Below are positions 37,166-45,658 of a DNA stretch of 64,000 nucleotides, one piece after another. The DNA is from Thaumasiovibrio subtropicus (GTDB lineage: Bacteria; Pseudomonadota; Gammaproteobacteria; Enterobacterales; Vibrionaceae): contig NZ_AP023054.1 of the NCBI RefSeq assembly GCF_019703835.1, positions 1,178,001 to 1,242,000 on the forward strand, written 5' to 3'. The translations under genes and the position numbers were made by a program. The notes beneath the pieces are model-generated. The model saw nothing but the letters and a program-made list of their open reading frames with translations, was not told the DNA's origin and did no database searches. The first letter of the stretch is position 1. Each line of letters opens with the position of its first letter.

Positions 37166-37216
37166 TCTCACTCTCGCCAAATTCGAAGCCCCAGCAGAAA
37201 TGCTGGGTTTTTTCGT
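37166..37216 (+). repeat. Right island boundary (attR-like)
   Basis: TCTCACTCTCGCCAAATTC, then the hairpin CCCCAGCAGAAATGCTGGG with six T, a copy of the tRNA-Ser end and terminator at 24371-24421. It has a one-base deletion and several substitutions. It is not a functional tRNA end (ACTCACC has become ACTCTC). Confidence 0.72.
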
Positions 37217-37490
37217 TCTGGCGCTTACCCCGCGTGCTAACTACTTTATCTTCTACTGTAGCCATCCTTGTCTCTATTTTTCAAATCTTACGGATTTCAG
37301 TTCGATGAACGGGGAAAAAACATAATTGCTATTTGACGACGATCGACGCATTGCGTGCTGACTCGCAGTATCTCTTCAACTTTTATCTGTTGCGAATTAT
37401 TCCTTGATATGGTTTAGCGATACTTAATCTATGGTCTTCACACAAGCCACGATTTGTCTATTACCCGGAAATAGAAAGTAAGAGGTCAAT
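37217..37490. other. Post-island intergenic region
   Basis: No gene seen. The leader of the CbrC-like gene, with AAGAGG near its end. No clear promoter motif was picked out. Confidence 0.4.
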
Positions 37491-38114
37491 TTGGTTACTT
37501 TTAAAGAACTTGGGATGGAGTTCCCTCTTTTTGAAGCACCCGTTGAAGATGCCATAGTCGACGGGGCTGGTAATTGTTCGCACTGCAAAGCTGAATCCCC
37601 GGTTTTGTTTAATGAGTTTTGCTTTTCTTGTTTCAGGTCGGGAGAGGGAAGCAATACGGTTGATACCGAGTATGGGATGGTGAGTAAGGAAGACTCACTC
37701 AAAGGGTGCACCTATGGGATTCCATTAGACCCAAATGATCTTCCTGATCTTCCGCTGATTGCTCATGAGGTTGATCCTCAGTTTCCCGACGAACATTGGT
37801 ACAGTGTTCAGTTCAAACCTGCTGATTTAATCGAGCTTACTCGCACTCCCATCTACCATACATCACAAGGTGAGCAATGGCTGTTTTGTTGCGAGAGACC
37901 TTCCATATTTCTTGGCCACTGTAGTTCAGATAAATTAGCTGAAATTGCAGAGGAAAAAAAGCTGAGCATTGAAGCTACACTGAACAGTCTCCTTTCGCAT
38001 CCCTTTGATGATATGTGTTGGCTGGTAAGCGCTATTGATAGTGGACTCTGTGATTTATACCTGTTCCGGTGCCAACAGTGTTCTAAGCTTCATGCTCACT
38101 TCGACATGGATTAG
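37491..38114 (+). CDS. CbrC (UPF0167)-family protein
   Basis: 207 residues. FPLFEAPVEDAIVDGAGNCSHC...FCFSCFRSG opens with two Cys pairs, and RTPIYHTSQGEQWLFCCERPSIFLG matches the conserved RTPGY...W..HC....F.G block of CbrC. E. coli CbrC affects colicin E2 tolerance and is induced by CreB; its biochemistry is unknown. There is another CxxC near the end (FRCQQCSKLHAHFD), so zinc binding is likely. A TTG start at 37491 has AAGAGG five bases before it; an ATG at 37515 is the alternative. Confidence 0.7.
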   Translation: MVTFKELGMEFPLFEAPVEDAIVDGAGNCSHCKAESPVLFNEFCFSCFRSGEGSNTVDTEYGMVSKEDSLKGCTYGIPLDPNDLPDLPLIAHEVDPQFPDEHWYSVQFKPADLIELTRTPIYHTSQGEQWLFCCERPSIFLGHCSSDKLAEIAEEKKLSIEATLNSLLSHPFDDMCWLVSAIDSGLCDLYLFRCQQCSKLHAHFDMD

Positions 38115-38130
38115 CTTAGGAGGCACGAGA

Positions 38131-38271
38131 ATGAACGCAGACCTTTACACCGTCGCTGACGTACCATCACCATCTTTACCACAAACTCACATTTCCCTCT
38201 GCCGTTTTTGCTCTGCTACCGTTAGAATAGCCACACTCCACCTAACTTCCGAATCTATAGGAATGCCATGA
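38131..38271 (+). CDS. 46-codon ORF translationally coupled to the PRPP-synthetase-like gene
   Basis: ATG at 38131 is preceded by an ideal AGGAGG (38118-38123). The product has 46 residues, starting MNADLYTVADVPSPSLPQTH and ending ESIGMP, with two Cys near the middle (LCRFC). It overlaps the next start by four bases (ATGA), and that gene's own AGGA lies inside this ORF. This layout fits a leader peptide or a small coupled protein. No known family recognised. Confidence 0.5.
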   Translation: MNADLYTVADVPSPSLPQTHISLCRFCSATVRIATLHLTSESIGMP

Positions 38272-39482
38272 GCAGCCAAAACGCACTCTCTAGCGATATA
38301 GTGATTGTCAGTAACTCTTCCGATAACCCTTTTGCCATCGATGTCGCTTATGCGATGGGGCAGCATGAAGACATCTCTGATGTCATCAGTATGAAGCACT
38401 TTATGAACACGGAGTTTTGCCCCCGTTTTATCTCTGATGAAGATGACATGGAAAGCATCGGAAACAGTTTGGATGGTAAGACGGTTGTTATCGTCAGTAC
38501 CGGCAATCTAGTCACCAGCCGTCAAGAATTAGCGATGCATAACTTTATCATTGCTCGCGCGGCCAAAGAGAATGGTGCCAGCCGTGTGGTGCTGGTGGAG
38601 CCTGACTTGTTCTTCTCTGCGCAAGATCGTGGTGCGCGTCCAGAGCTCGGTGATACAGGGGGAGAGCGTTCTGTTGCGGACATTAAGAAGTTTGATGGTC
38701 AGCCGTATACGGCGCAGTTATACGCGCAACTATTAAAGCTATCTGGGGTTGATGATGTGGTGACGGTTCACAACCACTCAGAGTCGGTGCAGAAGATGTT
38801 TGGCGACGTGTTTGGTGGCCGTTTCTACAACCTCATTCCTTATCAGATTTATGCCCACTATTTATTGAACTCAAACATTTTGAACTACGGCCCAGAGGGT
38901 GAAGGGCTGGTGTTATGTGCACCAGACAAAGGGGCGCGCGATTTCGTTAAAGAGATGTACAACAGAATTGGTTTGAGCAAGGCCAAATTTATCATGTTGG
39001 ATAAAGAGCGCACGGCAGAGCGTAAAGTGGAAATCACCCTGCATAAAGAGAGTGAAGATACCTTCGAAGGATTAGAAAACCCAAGCATCGTACTCTTTGA
39101 CGATATGGTTCGCACTGGCTCAACAGTGGTGCAATCGTGCCAGTTCTTGCAGCAGCTCAAGCCTGAACGTATGGTGTTTACGGTTTCACACTTCTACGCC
39201 AGTACTGAAGGGCGCGAGCGTATGTCTCATCCTGCACTGGGTGAGATCTTAACGCTGAATACCATGCCGACGATTCTCAACCGAGATGAGCAAGGTCGTT
39301 TGCGCAAGAAAATGGTCGTGCTAAAAATCGAGAAGTATTTAGCGCAGGAGTTGAGCAAAATTTTAGCCATCCCGCCGCGTTTAGAAGAAGAAAACCCTTA
39401 TAAGATTGATATGTCTTCTAAGAACCCACGCTTTCAGCGCAAAATTTGGTTCTCTGATCAGTTATCTGAACTTAAGGGCTAA
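38268..39482 (+). CDS. Ribose-phosphate pyrophosphokinase (PRPP synthetase)-like protein
   Basis: 404 residues, longer than housekeeping Prs (about 315). The PRPP-binding loop VLFDDMVRTGSTV and the phosphoribosyltransferase fold are clear, and IVIVSNSSDNPFAIDVAYAMGQHEDISDV resembles the N-terminal half of Prs. ARPELGDTGGERSVADIKKFDGQPYTAQLYAQLL stands where Prs has its ATP-binding flexible loop, but the usual RKDRK-type sequence is altered. So it is a divergent paralogue, perhaps making PRPP for a special pathway or acting as a phosphoribosyltransferase. Start overlaps the small ORF upstream; terminator follows. Confidence 0.8.
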   Translation: MSSQNALSSDIVIVSNSSDNPFAIDVAYAMGQHEDISDVISMKHFMNTEFCPRFISDEDDMESIGNSLDGKTVVIVSTGNLVTSRQELAMHNFIIARAAKENGASRVVLVEPDLFFSAQDRGARPELGDTGGERSVADIKKFDGQPYTAQLYAQLLKLSGVDDVVTVHNHSESVQKMFGDVFGGRFYNLIPYQIYAHYLLNSNILNYGPEGEGLVLCAPDKGARDFVKEMYNRIGLSKAKFIMLDKERTAERKVEITLHKESEDTFEGLENPSIVLFDDMVRTGSTVVQSCQFLQQLKPERMVFTVSHFYASTEGRERMSHPALGEILTLNTMPTILNRDEQGRLRKKMVVLKIEKYLAQELSKILAIPPRLEEENPYKIDMSSKNPRFQRKIWFSDQLSELKG

Positions 39483-39522
39483 TTTAGGCCATATCGCCCG
39501 ATGATGGGCGAGTAAGTTAATC

Positions 39523-39557
39523 ACGGCACAGACTTATCAAAGTTGTGCCGTTTTTTG
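39523..39557 (+). terminator. Rho-independent terminator
   Basis: ACGGCACA pairs with TGTGCCGT around a 13-base loop, followed by TTTTTG. It closes the PRPP-synthetase-like transcript. Confidence 0.85.
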
Positions 39558-39693
39558 TTTTATCTCCCTTGCGATGACTTATTGGTCTGTGGTTATTTCA
39601 AAGACTTGTCTGCTTCAAAGATCAATTTATTTGGTCGTTAATGGTTGATAGGAAATTTTGAAAAGTAGCTATCTTGAGTAGGTATAAGGTTAT

Positions 39694-40386
39694 ATGGCGT
39701 TTTTAATTAAAGATACACAGCTAAAAGTAAAGCCCGTCGCGATGACACAGCAAAATGAGAAATACATTCCTTTTCCAACGCAGGAAGAGGTCGCGTTTGA
39801 TAGCGACGCGCTGTTGCCGATTGGTTTGCTCTCTTATGATCAGTTCGATGAAAGGGATAACGAGCAGATACTTATCGCGGTACCGAACGTGCAAGGAACA
39901 TTTGATGGTGACTATGAGTATTTGACTTACTCAAAAACGGCTCAAGGATGGCGACTTGATGAAGAGTATGCCGATGCGTTGGAGTACAAGCTAGAAGAGT
40001 ACATGACTGAGCATTATCAGAAAGCAGTGTCTTTTTTCAATGAAAATCGTCATTTAACCTATGGACTAGAAGAAGGTGAGGCAACGGCGCTGTTTGAGCT
40101 AGGTGGACAGCCGCCGTTAGGGCAAAACTGGGATGCGGTGCTCTATGATGAGATGGGGGATAACCCTGAGTTAGATCACTATCATGAAGTGATGGACGAA
40201 GAAAGTGGTGAAAACTTTGACCATATGAGCACGCGAGAGATTACTTATCTTAACGAAGAGAGTGACAAGGAGTTCATTTTCTTGGGCGCCTTTAGCTATG
40301 ACACCTATTTAGAGGGTGGTGGCGAATGCATTGTTTTCTATCAACCTGAACTGAAGAAAGTGATGGTCGTGGCCGAGTTCTCATAA
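39694..40386 (+). CDS. Acidic cytosolic protein of unknown function
   Basis: 230 residues, markedly rich in Glu/Asp and Tyr/Phe. No signal peptide or membrane segment. Opens MAFLIKDTQLKVKPVAMTQQNEKYIPFPTQEE; includes DNPELDHYHEVMDEESGEN and ends FQYQPELKKVMVVAEFS-like strands. The alternation of strands and acidic loops recalls SMI1-type immunity or stress proteins only in composition. AAGG lies five bases before the ATG. Stands alone between two terminators. Not recognised. Confidence 0.6.
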   Translation: MAFLIKDTQLKVKPVAMTQQNEKYIPFPTQEEVAFDSDALLPIGLLSYDQFDERDNEQILIAVPNVQGTFDGDYEYLTYSKTAQGWRLDEEYADALEYKLEEYMTEHYQKAVSFFNENRHLTYGLEEGEATALFELGGQPPLGQNWDAVLYDEMGDNPELDHYHEVMDEESGENFDHMSTREITYLNEESDKEFIFLGAFSYDTYLEGGGECIVFYQPELKKVMVVAEFS

Positions 40387-40433
40387 AGTACGTCGAGTTA
40401 CCCCTTTATTGGCAATATGTTTGTGGATAAACA

Positions 40434-40465
40434 GCGCCGCCCTCTCTCGAGGGCGGCGTTTTGCT
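40434..40465 (+). terminator. Rho-independent terminator between convergent genes
   Basis: CGCCGCCCTC pairs with GAGGGCGGCG around a short TCTC loop, followed by TTTTGCTTTT on the plus strand. Confidence 0.88.
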
Positions 40466-40466
40466 T

Positions 40467-41360
40467 TTATGGCATCTCATCGATGACAGGCGGAGCATAA
40501 TGTTTGGCATCGAGCTTAAGCCATTCCGGTAACAAAGTACCAATGGAGATGGAAGACCAGGTGCCGCAAACAATGCCGATAAACAGTGCGGTGGCAAAAC
40601 CGCGTAAGGGCTCGCCACCCATGAACCACAGTGCGGCAACGGTGAGAAGTGTTGTGCCTGAGGTGACGACGGTACGTGAAAAGGTGCTGCGCACGGCGTT
40701 ATCACACACTTCGCCGATGGCCATCTCAGGTTTGGCGGTGAGGTATTCGCGGATACGGTCAGCAATGATAATCGAGTCATTTAGCGAATAGCCTAAGATA
40801 GCCAACACGGCAGCAAATACCGTTAAGTCGAATGCCATTTGCGTTAACGCAAAAAAGCCCAGCACCAACACGACATCATGGATGAGGGCAATCATAGCAC
40901 CGCTCGCCAATCGCCACTCAAAGCGATAACTGAGATAGGCTAAGATGGCCATTAGGGTCGCAAATAAGGCGAGCCCACTCTGTTCCATCAAGTCTTGCCC
41001 GACTTGTGCACCAACGATGCTATTGCTAACAAGGGAGATGTTGTCGCTCATTGTGCTCAGCACTTCACTCGTCGCCATCTCAACGCTAGGTGCTTGGTAG
41101 CGAATCACCCAACGCCCATCACCGCCAAGTGGTGTGACGGTGGCATTGACGCCGAGCGCATTCTCAAAACCCGTTTTTAAGGTTTCGCTGTCAATGTGCA
41201 GTGGCGCTTCAACTTCCGTCATCATGCCGCCAGTAAAGTCGAGGCCATAGTTAAGCCCTCGTGTGCCTAATGACATGAGTGCGAGGGTTAAAAACATCAC
41301 CGAAAACCAACCGGTGATTAAGCGAACACGTCGCATGTGTTGAGTAAAGAAAGCGTTCAT
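40467..41360 (-). CDS. secF: Protein translocase subunit SecF (second copy, SecF2 type)
   Basis: 297 residues from the ATG at 41360, two bases after the secD stop, with GAGGA before it. Six-helix RND-type membrane protein: LGTRGLNYGLDFTGGMMTEVE is the SecF signature after helix 1, followed by a small periplasmic domain and RFEWRLASGAMIALIHDVVLVLGFFAL and YSLNDSIIIADRIREYL in helices 4-6. With SecD it uses the ion gradient to pull exported proteins through SecYEG. Upstream vemP marks it as the inducible copy. Confidence 0.93.
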   Translation of the reverse strand: MNAFFTQHMRRVRLITGWFSVMFLTLALMSLGTRGLNYGLDFTGGMMTEVEAPLHIDSETLKTGFENALGVNATVTPLGGDGRWVIRYQAPSVEMATSEVLSTMSDNISLVSNSIVGAQVGQDLMEQSGLALFATLMAILAYLSYRFEWRLASGAMIALIHDVVLVLGFFALTQMAFDLTVFAAVLAILGYSLNDSIIIADRIREYLTAKPEMAIGEVCDNAVRSTFSRTVVTSGTTLLTVAALWFMGGEPLRGFATALFIGIVCGTWSSISIGTLLPEWLKLDAKHYAPPVIDEMP

Positions 41361-41362
41361 TA

Positions 41363-43177
41363 TTAAATCCTCACATCTCGGCGGGTGTCTTGGCCCCAAA
41401 GTAGATTGATCACGGCGCGGGATACAAAGATGCCCGTGAACATGCTGGTGACTAACCCTAACCCGAGGGTTAAGGCAAACCCCTTGATGGGGCCGCTACC
41501 AATGCTAAAGAGCACTAGGGCGGTGATCATGGAGGTCAAGTTGGCATCCAGTATGGTGCGAAATGCGCTGGAAAAACCGAGATCAATCGCTTGCGCATAG
41601 CTGCGACCAGATTGGAGTTTGTCGCGAATTCGTTCAAAGATGAGCACATTGGTATCGACGGCCATACCCACAGTCAACACGATGCCGGCAATACCGGGAA
41701 GGGTCAGCACCGTCCCCGGTAGTAGAGCGATGAGACCAAGTAGTGAGACCATATTGAGTAGCAATGCGGCATTCGCTACCCAGCCAAGTCGGCGATACCA
41801 GCACGCCATAAATGCCAGAGTCAGCGATAAGCCCAGAGCCAGTGCCGAAAAGCCGTTGCGAATGTTTTCGCTACCGAGTGACGCGCCAATCGTGCGCTCT
41901 TCAACGATGGTAATCGGTGCGGTGAGCGAACCCGCCCGTAGCAGTAAGGCGAGCTGTTGTGCATCTTGGCGAGAGCCCGCGCCGGTGATCCGAAACTGAC
42001 TCCCCAGTTGGGTTTGGATGGTGGCAATACTGATAACGCGCTCTTGCAGTGCCATGCTGCCATCCTCGTTGGTGTGGTATTCACGATAGACCGTGGCCAT
42101 CGGTTTACCAATATTCGTCCCAGAGTGTGATTGCATGACACGCCCACCTGCGCTGTCGAGTGAGATATTGACCTCAGGACGTCCCATCTCATCACTGCCG
42201 GATTGCGCATTCACAATATGATCGCCCGTCAATATTGGACGCGGCGCGAGAACAATAGGGTTGCCTTGTTCATCGTCTAATATCAGGTTTCTACGGTTAA
42301 AGCGGGTTTCCTCAGCCAATACTTCGTAGAAAGCGAGGCTGGCCGTTGCGCCAATGACTTGTTTCGCTTGGGTTGGATCTTGAACACCCGGCAGTTCAAT
42401 ACGGATATGATGTTCGCCCTGACGTTGCACCAGTGCTTCGGTGATACCGAGTTCTTCAATACGCTCACGCAGTGTCGTGAGATTTTGCTGAATGACATCG
42501 CGGGTAAATTGGGTGATAAACGCGTCTGATGGTGCGACAACAAGCGCTCGAGACCCTCGTTCGAGAGTCCAACCTGAGTGATGTTGACGTAGATAGCGGT
42601 GAACAATTTCGCGCGCTTTGTCTGAGGTGTTCACTAACATGAGTTCGTCACCCGTAGGCACAAAACGTACCCCCGTAATGCGTTCTGCGCGCAATTCAGC
42701 ACGAAGTGCATCTTCGATGGCATCACGTTGTTCAAAGAGCGCTGTTTCGATATCAACTTTCAACAGAAACTGCACCCCGCCACGTAGGTCCAAGCCGAGT
42801 TTTATGGGGGTGAAGCCCAATTGCTGCAACCAGTGAGGGGCAACGGAGACATAGCCAAAGGTTAAGCTGTCATCGTCACTGAATACTGCGTTCAGTAACG
42901 CCGCTGCTTTCGCTTGTTGATCTTCGTCTTCAAAGATCAGTTGTGTACCTTGGCTATCTTGTTCGATAGCCAATGGTGTTAGGTTGTTATCGAGTAACGT
43001 GCGTGACAGTGCGCCTATATCGAATGTTGATTGATGGGGTAGCAATACGGCGGGTTTTTCACCATACCAAGTGGGTAAAGCGCTTAAGGTCAGGGTGATG
43101 ATCGCAATGATCAAAATGATATATTTCCACGTCGGGTAGCGGTTTAATGCCTGCGACGTTGGGCGTGCATTTCTCAT
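41363..43177 (-). CDS. secD: Protein translocase subunit SecD (second copy, SecD2 type)
   Basis: 604 residues. ALNRYPTWKYIILIIAIITLTLSALP is helix 1, LGLDLRGGVQFLL the SecD signature, then the large periplasmic P1 domain and helices 2-6 with GMAVDTNVLIFERIRDKL, which holds the ion-pathway Asp. No yajC or tgt precedes it, unlike the housekeeping copy. In V. alginolyticus the secDF2 pair is induced when Na+-driven SecDF1 is short of sodium, through stalling on VemP. Here too vemP lies 109 bases upstream, and a hairpin covers the ribosome binding site. Confidence 0.94.
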   Translation of the reverse strand: MRNARPTSQALNRYPTWKYIILIIAIITLTLSALPTWYGEKPAVLLPHQSTFDIGALSRTLLDNNLTPLAIEQDSQGTQLIFEDEDQQAKAAALLNAVFSDDDSLTFGYVSVAPHWLQQLGFTPIKLGLDLRGGVQFLLKVDIETALFEQRDAIEDALRAELRAERITGVRFVPTGDELMLVNTSDKAREIVHRYLRQHHSGWTLERGSRALVVAPSDAFITQFTRDVIQQNLTTLRERIEELGITEALVQRQGEHHIRIELPGVQDPTQAKQVIGATASLAFYEVLAEETRFNRRNLILDDEQGNPIVLAPRPILTGDHIVNAQSGSDEMGRPEVNISLDSAGGRVMQSHSGTNIGKPMATVYREYHTNEDGSMALQERVISIATIQTQLGSQFRITGAGSRQDAQQLALLLRAGSLTAPITIVEERTIGASLGSENIRNGFSALALGLSLTLAFMACWYRRLGWVANAALLLNMVSLLGLIALLPGTVLTLPGIAGIVLTVGMAVDTNVLIFERIRDKLQSGRSYAQAIDLGFSSAFRTILDANLTSMITALVLFSIGSGPIKGFALTLGLGLVTSMFTGIFVSRAVINLLWGQDTRRDVRI

Positions 43178-43188
43178 AGGTATTCTTG

Positions 43189-43208
43189 TCCTCTCAGTAC
43201 GGGCTGAG
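43189..43208 (-). promoter_or_regulatory. Stem-loop sequestering the secD ribosome binding site
   Basis: On the minus strand CTCAG and CTGAG pair around CCCGTA, and the 3' arm runs into AGAGGA, the Shine-Dalgarno of secD. In the known VemP mechanism a stalled ribosome opens a helix like this so SecD is made. The stem seen here is short (5 bp) and longer pairings with the upstream 80 bases were not computed. Confidence 0.5.
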
Positions 43209-43286
43209 TCAGAAAAATCAGGGATTTAAACTGGTGTGACCGTGGCGAGCTGCACGCAGAAGCGAGCGCTCTGATGTCACAGAGGA

Positions 43287-43709
43287 TCAGGAAAATTGGC
43301 TATTGAGTGCCACATAGAGGGCGTTGGTTTCTTTCCACCCCGCTAACCGGAAGTGATGGGCATAACTTCGATAGGGAGCCTCAGTGAATTGAAGCGAGTC
43401 AGCCACAGTGTGTTGCGTAAAGGTCGCCGTCAGGAAAGGAGGTGTTGTGGGCTCTTCATCACTGTCACTGCTTCGAACTTGTCTCAGCAGGCCACAAGCG
43501 CGTGTCTGAGGCAATACCGCCAGTTCGTTAGGGGTGATGGGGGTGTCAGATTGGGGCGCAGGGGATCCAATATCCCATGGCGCATTATGGGGAAGCTGCA
43601 GTGATGTTCCCGCGTGTTGAGCGCCTGATAGCAGATAGTCTTGTGCCGTAGCTGGTAACACGTTTACCAGCAGAACAAACCAAATGATATGGAAAATCCG
43701 CAGCAACAT
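43287..43709 (-). CDS. vemP: VemP-type secretion-monitoring arrest peptide
   Basis: 140 residues (V. alginolyticus VemP has 159). A signal peptide (MLLRIFHIIWFVLLVNVLPATAQ) is followed by a low-complexity middle with little similarity to anything. The C-terminus HHFRLAGWKETNALYVALNSQFS contains the VemP arrest motif GWKETNAxYVALN, with Gln138-Phe139 where stalling is expected. VemP halts its own translation unless the Sec machine pulls it; the stalled ribosome exposes the secD2 start. Placement directly upstream of secD-secF on the same strand confirms the role. Confidence 0.9.
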   Translation of the reverse strand: MLLRIFHIIWFVLLVNVLPATAQDYLLSGAQHAGTSLQLPHNAPWDIGSPAPQSDTPITPNELAVLPQTRACGLLRQVRSSDSDEEPTTPPFLTATFTQHTVADSLQFTEAPYRSYAHHFRLAGWKETNALYVALNSQFS

Positions 43710-43838
43710 ACTGTTATGCTCTCAGTAAGGGGAAGGAAATTGTATGGCGTGTTTGCGGGAAGAACAAGCGAAAATGTGACGACAGTTGCACTTCTCTATC
43801 TGAAGGTGCCCTTGATTGGGCACCTTGTTGAGAGGAGG

Positions 43839-45404
43839 CTAGACCATTTCAGTATCGACAGAATCGTGCGACGCTTCGGTGCTCGACGTGGCGCTTTGAG
43901 GCTGAGAAAGCCAATACTTATCCGGCGATAGAATATTATTGGGGTCCATTGCCTGTTTGAGATTGGCTAGGAACTGGCGGTTGGCTTGGTTAATGTAAGG
44001 CGTAATGGGTTCAAACAGGTTTGAGCCACTGCGGTATGGGCAGTAACCCGCGCCAAGCAAGGCATCATCCACCTCTTGATAAAAAGCGGCGGCTTTTTCA
44101 ATTTCTTCCGGTGTTTTGCCATAGCGAATGTTGGCAATAAGTACCACGGCGCGCCCGGTGATATTGGTCATTGAATAGCGCTCTTCGTAGCCATATTTTT
44201 CAAACACGGTTTTGCAGGTGGCAATCATTTTGGCGATGCTATCAGGTGTCGGGCTGCTGATTGCGCATATCCAACGGAAGTAAGCCGGAAACTCAGAGGT
44301 CTTCATCTCTGAATGGGCGTCGCGATAATCGAGCAAGGTTTTGACTGCATCATCAGAGGGTACGCCTTTCTTCAGATCAACGATGAGTTGCAAGCTCGAT
44401 ATCATTGGGTTTTTAAGGTACGTATTGATCTTCTTGAGTATTTTCCAGCGAAAATCGTTCAGCATCACCACGCGTGAGTTAGGGATGCTTCGACTGATCA
44501 CTTTCTTAAAGTGTTTGAAACGCGCTTTAACGATGCCTTTTGGCCCTGCTAATGAGGTGGTCAGGACCCAAGCGGCCGGCGCCTTGATCGCTTGGTCGCC
44601 CAACGCACGTGCCATACTCACGGTATGTACGCCGCTGGTGACAACGCCGTCGAGTTTAAGCTTGGCAATGGTCGAGACCATCGCCGGGGCATCCTCATCA
44701 TTTTTGCACAACACCATCACCGTCATTTGATGTTCGGGTTTAGGTTGTACGGCAATGGCCATTTCTAACACGATGCCCAAGTTCGACTGTGAGAAGAGGC
44801 CATTGACGACAGGGCCAATACCATAAGGGTAGAGATGAGCGGCAATGCTCTCATCAAACATGCCCATCCCCGTGTTAATGATATCGCCATTAGGGAGCAG
44901 AACACGCATCGAGAGCACGTTACCAAATCGGTCACTGTAATCGGTATGGCCGAAACCGCGCTCCAAAATGTTACCCACTACGCTGGTGTGCAACCCCGCG
45001 GCGGTGACATCCAGTTGCAAATTGGAGTTTGCTGCTTGTAGTGCTTGATAGAGTTCGGATTGAGTAATGCCAGCCTGTACTCGTACAAACGCATGTGCTT
45101 CATTGATCTCTAGCGTTTGATTAAGTCGACTTAAATTAACGATAACTTGATTGGCTTTCGTCCCTTGAGATGTGCCGTAGCCCCAGTTTCGGCCCTGTGC
45201 CACGGGGTGGATCTCAAATTGGTGCTGGTTGGCGGCTTTGACTAGAGCGACAAGTTCTTGTTCGGATTCTGGAAAAACAATGGCGACGGGAGGGTGGATA
45301 CTGCCGTTGAGAGCGAGCCCTTGCTCTTGCAATGTTTCGTGATCTTGAATGATTTGGGAAGTGGAAAATATATCACTGAGGTGATTAATTATCGGAGTAG
45401 CCAT
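43839..45404 (-). CDS. FAD-binding oxidoreductase of the vanillyl-alcohol-oxidase/4-cresol-dehydrogenase type
   Basis: 521 residues from MATPIINHLSDIF at 45404 (AAGGGG upstream; the frame opens further up at 45449). The PCMH-type FAD domain is clear: PESEQELVALVKAANQHQFEIHPVAQGRNWGYGTS, VRVQAGITQSELYQAL and HTSVVGNILERGFGHTDYSDRFG (FAD pyrophosphate loop; His may link flavin). The C-terminal cap ends LKQAMDPNNILSPDKYW, the usual family ending. No signal peptide. Substrate probably a phenol, alcohol or acyl-amino-acid-like compound. Divergent from a FeeM/LuxI-like gene; joint function is an inference. Confidence 0.82.
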   Translation of the reverse strand: MATPIINHLSDIFSTSQIIQDHETLQEQGLALNGSIHPPVAIVFPESEQELVALVKAANQHQFEIHPVAQGRNWGYGTSQGTKANQVIVNLSRLNQTLEINEAHAFVRVQAGITQSELYQALQAANSNLQLDVTAAGLHTSVVGNILERGFGHTDYSDRFGNVLSMRVLLPNGDIINTGMGMFDESIAAHLYPYGIGPVVNGLFSQSNLGIVLEMAIAVQPKPEHQMTVMVLCKNDEDAPAMVSTIAKLKLDGVVTSGVHTVSMARALGDQAIKAPAAWVLTTSLAGPKGIVKARFKHFKKVISRSIPNSRVVMLNDFRWKILKKINTYLKNPMISSLQLIVDLKKGVPSDDAVKTLLDYRDAHSEMKTSEFPAYFRWICAISSPTPDSIAKMIATCKTVFEKYGYEERYSMTNITGRAVVLIANIRYGKTPEEIEKAAAFYQEVDDALLGAGYCPYRSGSNLFEPITPYINQANRQFLANLKQAMDPNNILSPDKYWLSQPQSATSSTEASHDSVDTEMV

Positions 45405-45445
45405 TATTGAATTCCCCTTACTGAATAGTTTGCGTTCACTGGGTT

Positions 45446-45512
45446 GCATATTAATATGCTTGCCAATCCAAATAGATATTTACTTCGTCGATTTACATCA
45501 TGTAGATATTTA
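45446..45512. promoter_or_regulatory. Operator-like elements between the oxidase and acyltransferase genes
   Basis: A perfect 14-base palindrome GCATATTAATATGC at 45446-45459, and the direct repeat TAGATATTTA at 45473-45482 and 45503-45512, exactly 30 bases (about three helical turns) apart. Binding protein unknown. Confidence 0.55.
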
Positions 45513-45658
45513 TTTGCGATCTGCCACTCAATAATCATGTATTCGGAAGTGTAAGAAAAACACGGATATTAACTTGCCTCAAACAACAGGCTATTGTGTC
45601 TTATCTTTAATCGCTCAATTATTGACTGTTTTGTTATTTGAAGCTAGCGAGGGGCAGG

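Larger units (their letters stand above)
24387..37216. mobile_element. tRNA-Ser-anchored genomic island carrying defence genes
   Basis: Bounded on the left by the tRNA-Ser 3' end and its terminator and on the right by an imperfect copy of the same sequence (37166-37216). Contents: LRAT-like and XRE genes, an excisionase-like HTH, type I restriction-modification, a YgjP-like protease, and a Septu-like pair. tRNA 3' ends are classic integrase targets. No integrase, relaxase or phage structural gene is visible, so the island is now probably immobile or depends on an enzyme elsewhere. Confidence 0.7.
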
